From positions 1-21,759 of IMG/VR virus record IMGVR_UViG_3300025712_000424: a stretch of 21,759 nucleotides of DNA. One strand, written 5' to 3'. The translations under genes were made by a program, and so were the position numbers. The notes below the pieces were generated by a model, which was not told the origin of the DNA, ran no database searches, and worked only from the letters and a program-made list of their open reading frames with translations. The stretch is from a virus. Numbering within the stretch: the stretch's first letter is position 1; each line of letters opens with the position of its first letter. Positions 12,615 to 19,819 of the stretch are shown here, piece after piece.

Positions 12615-13761
12615 CTTCGAAAGATTCCTCAGTAGATACTTCAGCATCAGTAACAATGCCCTCGTCTACTTTAGTGTAGAGGTCAAGGAATGATTCCTTA
12701 GTCTCGGCATCAAATCTGTTAAGACAAACTTCAATTGCTTTCATTCTATTTTGACCAAACATATTGAAAGCACGAGCAATGTGAACTAATCTACGAGTAC
12801 TGATCACTTCGTCGATCGCACCATCGTTATAAGTTCTACGAATAACATCTGCCCAATCGGCAAGTTTTTCTACGAAGTCAGTATCGGCAACTTCTGAATT
12901 AAGAATTCTTTTCTCAATAGCGATACTAGGATACTGCTGTTCAAATGTAACAGCAAATCTTTCTAGCATTGCTTCATTCATAATTTGAGTACCAACGAAT
13001 TTACCATCGTCATTGCCTTGACCTTTAGTGTTAGCAGTAGCAATGATGTTAAATCCTGGAGCAGGGAATACAAACTCACCAGTCTTTTTGATAAGATATC
13101 CTTTGCCCTCTAGGATGGATTGTAAACACATTAGTTTGTTACCACCTAAGTCAACTTCGTCAAGTAATAGAACTGCACCTTTTCTCATTGCTTTGAGAAC
13201 TGGTCCTTCTCTATACTCTAGATTGCCATCAACCAAAGTGTGACCACCGATAAGATCATCCTCATCAGTCTCTACAGTAATGTTCACTCGGAACATCTCT
13301 CTCTTTAGTTTAGCACAAATCTGCTCAACCATAAGTGTTTTACCATTACCAGATAAACCTGTAATGAAGACTGGGAAGAACATTTCTGATTCTATCACTT
13401 TCTTCACATCAGTAAAGTTTCCGAATGGTACAAAGTTGCTCATTTTAGCAGGAACGAGTTTTACCTCGTCATCCAACACATTAGTCACAGCAGGGACTGC
13501 GACTGGTGTTGGAACTACTTTGAGAGCAGGTTGAGTTCCTGGACTCAGCAAAGTAGTGAAGTTGTAAGATTTGCCCTGTTTAAACTCGTGGCGACCACAA
13601 GATATCCATCCAGGCATATTGTCGACACAATCTAATCCGAGAATCTCTTCTCTTGTAAATTGTGTTTGAGCAGGATACTTAGATTGTATTTCACCTAAGA
13701 ACTCCTCTCTGGCAGGTGTCATATTGAACACTTTGCCATTTGGGTAATAAAGATCCGTCAT
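12601..13761 (-). CDS. cobS: CobS/MoxR-type AAA+ ATPase
   Basis: 386 residues. The N-terminal about 110 residues are variable, with a GWISCGRHEF segment (about 51-60). The AAA_5 module follows: Walker A GLSGNGKT (135-142), the EDDLIGG loop, Walker B VLLLDEVD (197-204), sensor ATANT (241-245), arginine finger LERF (267-270) and a C-terminal acidic tail. CobS-like ATPases are common in T4-like marine phages. In bacteria CobS works with the VWA protein CobT in cobaltochelatase, and MoxR ATPases more generally remodel proteins with VWA partners. The VWA protein 14694-17006 is the natural partner. The leader has GAGGAG before the ATG and its own promoter at 13795-13824. Actual cobalamin synthesis is doubtful. 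Confidence 0.9.
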   Translation of the reverse strand: MTDLYYPNGKVFNMTPAREEFLGEIQSKYPAQTQFTREEILGLDCVDNMPGWISCGRHEFKQGKSYNFTTLLSPGTQPALKVVPTPVAVPAVTNVLDDEVKLVPAKMSNFVPFGNFTDVKKVIESEMFFPVFITGLSGNGKTLMVEQICAKLKREMFRVNITVETDEDDLIGGHTLVDGNLEYREGPVLKAMRKGAVLLLDEVDLGGNKLMCLQSILEGKGYLIKKTGEFVFPAPGFNIIATANTKGQGNDDGKFVGTQIMNEAMLERFAVTFEQQYPSIAIEKRILNSEVADTDFVEKLADWADVIRRTYNDGAIDEVISTRRLVHIARAFNMFGQNRMKAIEVCLNRFDAETKESFLDLYTKVDEGIVTDAEVSTEESFEDEQD

Positions 13762-13794
13762 AGTTTACTCCTCTTATTAATTAACTATTCATAT

Positions 13795-13824
13795 ATCATA
13801 TAAAAAAGTACAGGGTGTCGTAAA
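13795..13824 (-). promoter_or_regulatory. Early-type promoter (copy 1) for the CobS-like operon
   Basis: TTTACGACACCCT (-35 region, 13824-13812), 18-base spacer, -10 TATGAT (13800-13795). The extended -35 block is shared with the promoters at 17013-17042 and 17365-17394, well beyond the normal sigma70 hexamer. Here transcription would begin near 13788 with a leader of about 27 bases containing GAGGAG. The -35 lies next to the stop of the SDR gene. Confidence 0.75.
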
Positions 13825-13825
13825 G

Positions 13826-14473
13826 TCACTTTGTATACTTTTGTGTATGTCTTCTAAATTCAAAATCTTTGTAGCACTCTGGATCAATAAACTGATCAGG
13901 AATTAATCTGATCTCACCCAGACAATATTCCTTTGGGCACTCCATCATAAAGTTAAAAAGGGAAAACATGTATGCTCTATCAATCATCGGAATGTGCAAT
14001 CTGTTGAACATTTCTTCAATTTGATTGGTTTCAACTGCACCCAAACTGAGTAAGCAATGTCTTTGTACACACTCAACTCTATCTTCTGGTGCAGATAACC
14101 CATACTTGTTAATTTCTGATCGGATAAGATCTGCTAGTTTTTGCTTGTTGTAAATGTAATCATATCCTTCTGGATTAGCAATGATGTCTGTAAGTTGAGA
14201 ACCAACATGGATCCAATCTTTAGGCATCACATCATCAGTATCATAGATCACCTCATTCACTATGTCATATTGCATACTTGCTGGTGCATTGTTGAAGACG
14301 ATGTCAGAGTCAGCACAAAGTTCTATCGCATGCTTGTACTCTTTATTGTCATTCAAGTCAATGCCTTGTTCTCTAGACACAAGATGAATGTCTACTGAGG
14401 GCACTTCGTTAAGAATAAGATAGTCGTGGAAAAGTTTCCCGACTCCTTTAGATGCTCCCAGTATTGTTATCAT
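13826..14473 (-). CDS. Short-chain dehydrogenase/reductase-like protein
   Basis: 215 residues. N-terminal Rossmann motif TILGASKGVG, then VSREQG, DIVFNNAP (NNAG-like), a serine in HVGSQL and YIYNK further on, which gives the SDR Y-x-x-x-K. So, unlike the SDR at 8950-9672, the catalytic Ser, Tyr and Lys can all be placed. The C-terminal third (with MFNRLHIPMIDRAY and FIDPECYKDF) is not SDR-like to my eye. It follows the Cys4 miniprotein by two bases in the VWA operon. Substrate unknown. Confidence 0.75.
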   Translation of the reverse strand: MITILGASKGVGKLFHDYLILNEVPSVDIHLVSREQGIDLNDNKEYKHAIELCADSDIVFNNAPASMQYDIVNEVIYDTDDVMPKDWIHVGSQLTDIIANPEGYDYIYNKQKLADLIRSEINKYGLSAPEDRVECVQRHCLLSLGAVETNQIEEMFNRLHIPMIDRAYMFSLFNFMMECPKEYCLGEIRLIPDQFIDPECYKDFEFRRHTQKYTK

Positions 14474-14475
14474 AA

Positions 14476-14697
14476 TTACTTAATAGACCTTAGAAGATGA
14501 CCTCTCTTGTCATCATTCCACTTGCCACCATTGTTAACCCAAACTCTGAATGCCTTACATTCTACTTCTTCTGTCTTACACTTCTTTGTATAAGAACAAG
14601 TATCGCAAGGAGCAGGTCCGACATTGTATATAGCATCTGCCAGAGATACACTTGGTATCTCATCCTGCCAATTTGGTTCTATCGTTAAAGTTCTCAT
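14476..14697 (-). CDS. Cys4 miniprotein, likely metal-binding
   Basis: 73 residues, ATGA-coupled to the VWA gene. Four cysteines in the pattern C-x2-C-x5-C-x6-C (about residues 31-47, PCDTCSYTKKC and VECKAF) are followed by RVWVNNGGKW. This suggests a zinc knuckle or Fe-S site. Small proteins with a C-x2-C...C...C-x-A-F motif recur in marine phages, but I cannot name the family. It might bind DNA or regulate; no direct evidence. Confidence 0.7.
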   Translation of the reverse strand: MRTLTIEPNWQDEIPSVSLADAIYNVGPAPCDTCSYTKKCKTEEVECKAFRVWVNNGGKWNDDKRGHLLRSIK

Positions 14698-17006
14698 AAT
14701 TGTAATCCCTCGATTAATTGATTCACTACGAATCTAGATTTTAATTTTGCACCAGCATTTCTGGCAAAAGCAGTTTTGATTTTACCTTTCTGTGCACCCA
14801 CCAACTCATCACTCAATTGATCATCACCCTTTGCTTTGATCTCTTTAATGAAAAGAAACTTGTCCATATGTGTACCTTTCAGGTGACCACCACCAGACTT
14901 CAATACACCTTTCCAAACCTTATCCTCGTCATTCTCTTTTCTAATAGACTTGACATTGTGACCAAATCCATAGAAATATGACTCAAACTCTCTTTTGGTT
15001 TTCACGAGGAAGTATCCTGTAATAGAAGCACCAGTCTCATTCTTAACATACTCACATAGCAAGTTGTAAGATTTGAACTGGTCACCAGTGATAGCAATGT
15101 CATACTTTCTGTTTGAGTATGGGTCAGTGTAAAAAGTTTTATCCATACCCCATCTACCAGATGATGCAACACCATCGCTATAAATTCTTTCAGAATAACC
15201 ATCGGTGATCACAATCAGATTCTGATAATCTGTTCTGTATTGTAATCTTTGCTCTCTTAATAGTTTTCTAGCAGTCAACATAAGTAAGTTGAGAGGTGTC
15301 CCACCCATTCTTAAGCAAGTTGGATAGTTATAGATATTCAAACTAGATGCTAATCCATAAACTGACATTCTAGATCTGTCACCTGTATAGTCAGGATTGC
15401 AATAATCTCTCTCTGCTTGCTTGGCATCATCATAAGGTGCCCAACCAACTAACTTAGATCTCGCATTTCTAGTGTCCCAATAGATTCCTTTCGCATTCTC
15501 TTTGAATACCATCATGGCAACAACATCAAGTGCTTTTCTATAGTCACGAACTTTCATATTGTTGTTAAACAACTCGGTCAAAGTAGCATCCTCAGTTCCT
15601 CTAATCATAGAGAGTTCTTTCTCATCATCATCAACATCATGCCAGTTAGAACCATGCTTAGTGAAAAGGAAAATTCTGTGAGCGATGTTAACTTTTCTAC
15701 AGAACTCGGCAAGGATAAATGCTTGCTCTAAAATGCTTTCAGCATTATCATCCATAGAACCAGACCAGTCAATATAAACTATGACACCATGGTTTTTGCC
15801 TTCTGGTACTACAGTTGCTCTTTTAAACATATCTTCAACGATTTGATATTTTGCTAGTTTTAGAGTATCAATAGCACCTGTCTTAGCACTCTTTGCTTTA
15901 GCATGTAAAGAAGCATTCTTCTTCATCTCAAACTCTTTAACCATCATCGCAACAATCTTTTTGTTCTTTCTTTCTAATCGCTTTCTGGTAAACTCAACAC
16001 CAGACTTAAAGGTATCAGTTGTAGACTCGTTAGCATAAAAGTCATCTACAATTGATGAAACTGTTTTCCAGTCAACCATCACTTCTTTAGGATCAGCATT
16101 GCCATCGAGGTAAGAACTATTAAGTTCTATGGGTTCACTAGCAAACACATCATAGAATTTTCCTTCGTTATCGTGGGCATTCTCTTCAGTCATTGCTCTT
16201 CTAGCATCAGACTCTTCCTGTTCAGGAGTTTCAAGTTTCTCACTAGATTCTGAACCACCCTCTGGGTCTTCAGTAGAATCTTGCTGTTCATCACCAGAGT
16301 TAGATTCAGTTTCTGATTCGTCATCAGTGCCCTCATCATTATCACCAGAAGTATTGTTTTCTTCACTCTCTTCTTGCTCTTCATCAGATTCGCCATCAGA
16401 AGGAATATCATCGAACTGCTCATCGTCTTCTTTATCTTCATTTGCTTCAGAGTAAGCATAGATCTCTTCAGACAAAGCAACCACTTCTTCCCAAGTTTCA
16501 GTATCAAGTGATCTCTGTAATAATGCTTTCTCTTCGTCAGTAAATTTAATTCCTAATCCCCAACCAACTTTAGTGGTTAGATTAATTCTGTCTATAAGTG
16601 ATAAATCATTCAACTCATCCTGATCCATATTAGCAATACCAAAGAAGTCTAATGCCATCAGTTCTTTATAAGCACGGATGAAAGACTTCTTAAGTCCTGG
16701 ATATTTTTTCTTAATAAGTTTTTCGATTCTAACATCTTCTATCACATTAAGATACCCTTTCATTGTAGGGTTCTTATGAACAGCAGAGTGTAATCCTTCA
16801 GCAGGTGTATTCCTAGCATGACCAACTTCGTGACCAATAAACAAGTCAAGAAGATCATCTGATAGTGAATCTTTAAAGATAGGGATAACGAGTTCCCTAT
16901 TCTTTACATCAAACATAGCAGTAGGAACCTGCTTATGTGTAATAGTTAAATTTTCCTCAGCGAGTAGTTTCGCTAAGTTGTCTTTGTGTGTATTGCCTCT
17001 TACCAT
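14694..17006 (-). CDS. CobT-like VWA protein with N-terminal HEXXH domain
   Basis: 770 residues from ATG at 17006. An earlier ATG at 17012 lies inside the promoter's -10 spacer and would precede the transcript. Domains: an N-terminal metallopeptidase-like domain with HEVGH (59-63) and the downstream NVIEDVRIEK motif (about 87-96) that usually gives the third ligand; a very acidic Asp/Glu/Ser linker (about 188-270); a helical region; and a C-terminal VWA domain with MIDAS residues DWSGS (413-417), GGTPLN (Thr about 570) and VITDG (Asp about 602). The plan resembles CobT and DUF2201-type proteins, which pair with MoxR/CobS ATPases such as 12601-13761. Likely an ATPase-activated metal- or protein-remodelling complex. 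A protease role is possible because HEXXH is intact. Confidence 0.88.
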   Translation of the reverse strand: MVRGNTHKDNLAKLLAEENLTITHKQVPTAMFDVKNRELVIPIFKDSLSDDLLDLFIGHEVGHARNTPAEGLHSAVHKNPTMKGYLNVIEDVRIEKLIKKKYPGLKKSFIRAYKELMALDFFGIANMDQDELNDLSLIDRINLTTKVGWGLGIKFTDEEKALLQRSLDTETWEEVVALSEEIYAYSEANEDKEDDEQFDDIPSDGESDEEQEESEENNTSGDNDEGTDDESETESNSGDEQQDSTEDPEGGSESSEKLETPEQEESDARRAMTEENAHDNEGKFYDVFASEPIELNSSYLDGNADPKEVMVDWKTVSSIVDDFYANESTTDTFKSGVEFTRKRLERKNKKIVAMMVKEFEMKKNASLHAKAKSAKTGAIDTLKLAKYQIVEDMFKRATVVPEGKNHGVIVYIDWSGSMDDNAESILEQAFILAEFCRKVNIAHRIFLFTKHGSNWHDVDDDEKELSMIRGTEDATLTELFNNNMKVRDYRKALDVVAMMVFKENAKGIYWDTRNARSKLVGWAPYDDAKQAERDYCNPDYTGDRSRMSVYGLASSLNIYNYPTCLRMGGTPLNLLMLTARKLLREQRLQYRTDYQNLIVITDGYSERIYSDGVASSGRWGMDKTFYTDPYSNRKYDIAITGDQFKSYNLLCEYVKNETGASITGYFLVKTKREFESYFYGFGHNVKSIRKENDEDKVWKGVLKSGGGHLKGTHMDKFLFIKEIKAKGDDQLSDELVGAQKGKIKTAFARNAGAKLKSRFVVNQLIEGLQL

Positions 17007-17012
17007 TATCAT

Positions 17013-17042
17013 ATAATACTAAAAAGTAGAGGGTGTCGTAAA
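17013..17042 (-). promoter_or_regulatory. Early-type promoter (copy 2) for the VWA operon
   Basis: TTTACGACACCCTCTAC (17042-17026), 18-base spacer from the -35 hexamer, -10 TATTAT (17018-17013), then exactly six bases to the ATG at 17006. Transcription is therefore expected to start at the start codon, and there is no Shine-Dalgarno, so the message is predicted to be leaderless. Confidence 0.8.
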
Positions 17043-17046
17043 CCCC

Positions 17047-17358
17047 TCATGAAGAGTTTTTGATAAGTGCTTGTGCTTTGCCTAAGATCCAAGGATCTCT
17101 ATGGGGTAAATTATACCCAGATGTACCATCCCAGTTTTTGAAATGCTCATCATATTGATCAGAATAGGCATCGGGATTTGCTTTGATTAGATCGGCAAGT
17201 TCGTTTGCCCAATCTTGCCATTTATGATCAGTGATTAACTCATGATCTAATTCATAATAACAACAACTATGAATTAGCATTTGTAATCTTCTGCGTTTGA
17301 TTAATTCGCCAACCTTAATTGTAGGGTTGGGAAACTCGGTGTATTTTCGTTTTTTCAT
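17047..17358 (-). CDS. Orphan NAD+-DNA-ligase domain Ia-like protein
   Basis: 103 residues. The central part reads like domain Ia of bacterial LigA: the YYELDHELITDHKWQDW segment corresponds to the LigA Y-Y-x-x-D-x-x-I-S-D-x-E-Y-D motif, followed by ELADLIKANPDAYSD. In LigA this domain binds the NMN half of NAD+. No adenylation, OB or BRCT domain is present here. Stand-alone LigA-related proteins occur in phages, and their role is unclear. The ATG lies six bases after the -10 of promoter copy 3, so it is leaderless. Could modulate host LigA or bind NAD+; both are inference. Confidence 0.65.
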   Translation of the reverse strand: MKKRKYTEFPNPTIKVGELIKRRRLQMLIHSCCYYELDHELITDHKWQDWANELADLIKANPDAYSDQYDEHFKNWDGTSGYNLPHRDPWILGKAQALIKNSS

Positions 17359-17364
17359 TCTAGT

Positions 17365-17394
17365 ATGATACTAAAATGTAGAGGGTGTCGTAAA
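17365..17394 (-). promoter_or_regulatory. Early-type promoter (copy 3) for the LigA-like gene
   Basis: TTTACGACACCCTCTAC (17394-17378), 18-base spacer, -10 TATCAT (17370-17365), six bases, ATG at 17358. It matches copy 2 at all 17 bases of the -35 block and at TTTTAGTAT before and into the -10. Again a leaderless start is predicted. Confidence 0.8.
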
Positions 17395-17397
17395 GTC

Positions 17398-18030
17398 CTA
17401 CAGTATATCTATTGTCATGGTATGCACATTGCGTGTGTACCAAAATGGTAAAGTGTATCGTTCTGCTCTTCTGACTTTAGTTACTCCATGATAAAATTCC
17501 ATTCCTTGAAACATAACCAACTTGCCTGCTTGGGGTTCTATTTCAAATCCCATGGGTAATTCAGGACAGGGTTCAAAATATGTTTTGCCCCCATCATAGT
17601 TATCGTTCAAGTATAGAATAGATGCCCATGCTGTTTCTGGATAAATATCTTCTCCTGTTTCAGGGTCTGCCATCTTATCGATATGAGGATTCTGATCCAT
17701 CCCAACCTGCCATCTCATGATCTCTGCTTGTTCAGGATAAATTTGATCTTGGTATGCACCATATATCTGTGCGATAGTGATGAATTGCACTTTACGCATC
17801 AAGTTTCGTATGTGATGGGTTCTGATGCTCTCAAAGGCAATACGTCTACCATTGTAATGCTCGGCAGCATCATTATAGGTGACCATGTGTTGGTGGGTTT
17901 TGTGAAAGTGTATTAGATGCCTACATTCAGAATCTGACAGAACATTAGGCAGTTCTAATATTTTGAAGTCTCTCAATGAGTCTTGACTGCTCTCTTTTTC
18001 GTTTTGTTCTTCGTTTAATTGCTCGTTCAA
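17398..18030 (-). CDS. 2OG-Fe(II) oxygenase, prolyl 4-hydroxylase-like
   Basis: 210 residues from TTG at 18030, supported by GAGGT six bases upstream; no ATG occurs before about residue 49. Iron ligands H116-x-D118 (NPHIDK) and H181 (FYHGVTKV), and the 2OG-binding basic residue about R191 (AERYTLPFWYTR). The spacing GGKTYFEP...G-K-L-V-M-F is typical of the P4H/PKHD family. Substrate may be a protein or other host or phage molecule. The gene begins 86 bases inside the peptide deformylase gene in another frame, an unusually long overlap. A promoter for the next gene follows its stop. Confidence 0.88.
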   Translation of the reverse strand: MNEQLNEEQNEKESSQDSLRDFKILELPNVLSDSECRHLIHFHKTHQHMVTYNDAAEHYNGRRIAFESIRTHHIRNLMRKVQFITIAQIYGAYQDQIYPEQAEIMRWQVGMDQNPHIDKMADPETGEDIYPETAWASILYLNDNYDGGKTYFEPCPELPMGFEIEPQAGKLVMFQGMEFYHGVTKVRRAERYTLPFWYTRNVHTMTIDIL

Positions 18031-18484
18031 GTTTCAACCTCGATGCATGTTCTATGAATAATATACCATCTAAATGATCTAGTTCGTGTTGGAAACATCT
18101 GGCAGTAATACCACCATATTTTGCTTCTTGCTTTTTGCCATGCTCATCATGGTACTCTACTTCTATTGATGCTGGTCTACTTATACTTACAAAGAGTCCT
18201 GGGAAAGATAAACACCCTTCTTCCATCATCACTCTTTCTTGTGACCATGCTCTAATAGTTGGATTGATACATATGACAGCATCTTTCTCATCTTCTGTTC
18301 TCATAACAAATGCTCGAGCAGATATGCCGACTTGATTAGCAGACAATCCTAATCCTTGTCCCTTGTACATTGTTTCTACAAGTTTGGTTTTGAGTTCTGT
18401 AGGATCTACAGGTGCATTGTCAAAATCAAAAGTTGATGTTGGTTGTCTTAATACCTTAGATGATTCTTCTACTAATTCGTACAT
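17945..18484 (-). CDS. def: Peptide deformylase
   Basis: 179 residues. All three family motifs are intact: GLGLSANQVG (44-53), EGCLSFP (89-95, with metal ligand Cys91) and QHELDHLDG (HEXXH, 133-137). Peptide deformylase removes the N-formyl group from new proteins. Phage-borne copies are well known in marine T4-like phages and are thought to favour phage or photosystem protein maturation. This one has a basic C-terminal helix after residue 150 (RAIKRRTKRKREQSR), longer than typical short phage versions; the 2OG oxygenase gene starts within it. Follows the TET/JBP-like gene with a GGA-type Shine-Dalgarno. Confidence 0.95.
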   Translation of the reverse strand: MYELVEESSKVLRQPTSTFDFDNAPVDPTELKTKLVETMYKGQGLGLSANQVGISARAFVMRTEDEKDAVICINPTIRAWSQERVMMEEGCLSFPGLFVSISRPASIEVEYHDEHGKKQEAKYGGITARCFQHELDHLDGILFIEHASRLKLERAIKRRTKRKREQSRLIERLQNIRTA

Positions 18485-18487
18485 ATC

Positions 18488-19777
18488 TTATCCAAAAAAT
18501 GATTCTAATGTGTTTCGTTCGTTATCAGCAGGGAAACCATGATAGACTAAGTAATCATCCCACTCTTGTTCATCCCACATTGATGGTGAGATACCATTCC
18601 ACAATGGTCTCCAGTGTTCATGCTCTTTGTTGTTCTTTCTTTCATAAACATACTGCTTTCTGAGTTGCTCATATTCAAAAGAACCTGCCTCTAGCATCTT
18701 CTCTCTGAAATAACAAACGATTGACATTCTTTCAAATCCATCGTCACCGATGATCTCAGTGTTTCCATGAATGCCCTCATGATTATTTATAAGCAACAAA
18801 TCTCCAGGACGAATGTTGATTGCCACTCTAAATTCTGGTAGCACTAGATATCCACCTTTGAAATCCTTTCCATTAGTAAGACAACATAAATTAGAGAAAC
18901 CTGAACTCAAATCGCCAGCATCTCTATGGGCAGCAGTTCTAAATGTTTTGTTCACAGTCGCAGTGGTAAACACTGTATCTGAGATTAAGAACTTAGGATC
19001 TAGTCTGTCAGCATGTGATCTTTGTGATGCATATCTTTCTGGTAATAGATCTTGAAAATAGTTATCAAGTTTGTTTAAAAATGGAAATGCCATCTTAAAC
19101 TTCTCAGGGTTATGCTCTGTAAATGATGTGGGTCTGCAATAAGGTATTCTTGGATATCTATCAAAGAAACCTGCGATACCACTATACACTGCTTGAGCAT
19201 ACGATGTTTCTGAGATGTATTCACTTGCTATCTTTGTAGCATATGCATTAGCATCTTCAGGACTCATGGCTCTGAGTTTAGCAAGTATTTGATCAAAGAA
19301 TCCTTCATATTCAAAATCTGGATCATCTTTGATTTTGTTTCTCAACCAAACCATACCTCGAGTGGGTACAGAATCATCATCTTTCCACTTCTCAAGTATT
19401 TGATCAACAGGATCTTCATCAAACAATGAACTACCACCTGACATGAAGTGGTCGAGTAATTCTAGTTGACAATCTGTCACCCAGTCTCTATTACCCTCTT
19501 TTTCACCTCTTGGTCCAGCAGCAAGACCTCTGTTGTGTGTTTGACCTGCTGCCTCAATCAGACCATTATAGCAGTCTTCCATCTCTGTAGCAGTGAACAC
19601 ATTCTTTCTAAATTTGAACATGATGTTTGCTTCTGATCTTTCATCAGTTAGAGTTGGTGGAGCATAAAAATCTGTATCTGATTCGACTACTAAGTCAAAG
19701 TGTGATTCATCCAGGAACTTACCTAATAGATGCTCACAATCGTGTTTACTTTTTGCTTGTATTACTTCTACTGTCAT
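18488..19777 (-). CDS. TET/JBP-like 2OG-Fe(II) dioxygenase
   Basis: 429 residues. The C-terminal half carries a TET/JBP-type double-stranded beta-helix: FRTAAHRDAGDLSSGF with ligands H284 and D286, GGYLVLPEFRVAI, RPGDLLLINNHEGIHGNT with H337, and R350 as likely 2OG contact. In the family these enzymes oxidise 5-methylcytosine or thymine in DNA. Phage members often sit with glycosyltransferases, and one lies directly upstream here (19820-20644). The N-terminal 200 residues are acidic and not recognised. No DNA methyltransferase or thymidylate-modifying gene is in the window, so the base substrate is open. ATG is six bases after a -10 (TACAAT), so leaderless. Confidence 0.75.
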   Translation of the reverse strand: MTVEVIQAKSKHDCEHLLGKFLDESHFDLVVESDTDFYAPPTLTDERSEANIMFKFRKNVFTATEMEDCYNGLIEAAGQTHNRGLAAGPRGEKEGNRDWVTDCQLELLDHFMSGGSSLFDEDPVDQILEKWKDDDSVPTRGMVWLRNKIKDDPDFEYEGFFDQILAKLRAMSPEDANAYATKIASEYISETSYAQAVYSGIAGFFDRYPRIPYCRPTSFTEHNPEKFKMAFPFLNKLDNYFQDLLPERYASQRSHADRLDPKFLISDTVFTTATVNKTFRTAAHRDAGDLSSGFSNLCCLTNGKDFKGGYLVLPEFRVAINIRPGDLLLINNHEGIHGNTEIIGDDGFERMSIVCYFREKMLEAGSFEYEQLRKQYVYERKNNKEHEHWRPLWNGISPSMWDEQEWDDYLVYHGFPADNERNTLESFFG

Positions 19778-19783
19778 ACCTAT

Positions 19784-19812
19784 ATTGTATCCGATAATTG
19801 TGGTGTTGTAAA
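19784..19812 (-). promoter_or_regulatory. Early-type promoter (divergent copy 4) for the TET/JBP-like operon
   Basis: TTTACAACACC (-35 block, 19812-19802), 17-base spacer, -10 TACAAT (19789-19784), six bases, ATG at 19777. The -35 block shares TTTACRACACC with the other three copies, but the spacer differs and it is closer to plain sigma70. It begins directly after the stop of the glycosyltransferase gene. Confidence 0.75.
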
Positions 19813-19819
19813 GTGGGTT

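Noticed and set aside
17007-17012. ATG at 17012 as start of the VWA protein
   Set aside because: It falls directly after the -10 hexamer, upstream of the expected transcription start; the ATG six bases after the -10 fits the other promoters.
18784-18791. Another exact TATAAATA on the minus strand
   Set aside because: Inside the TET/JBP-like gene with no start codon at the right distance.
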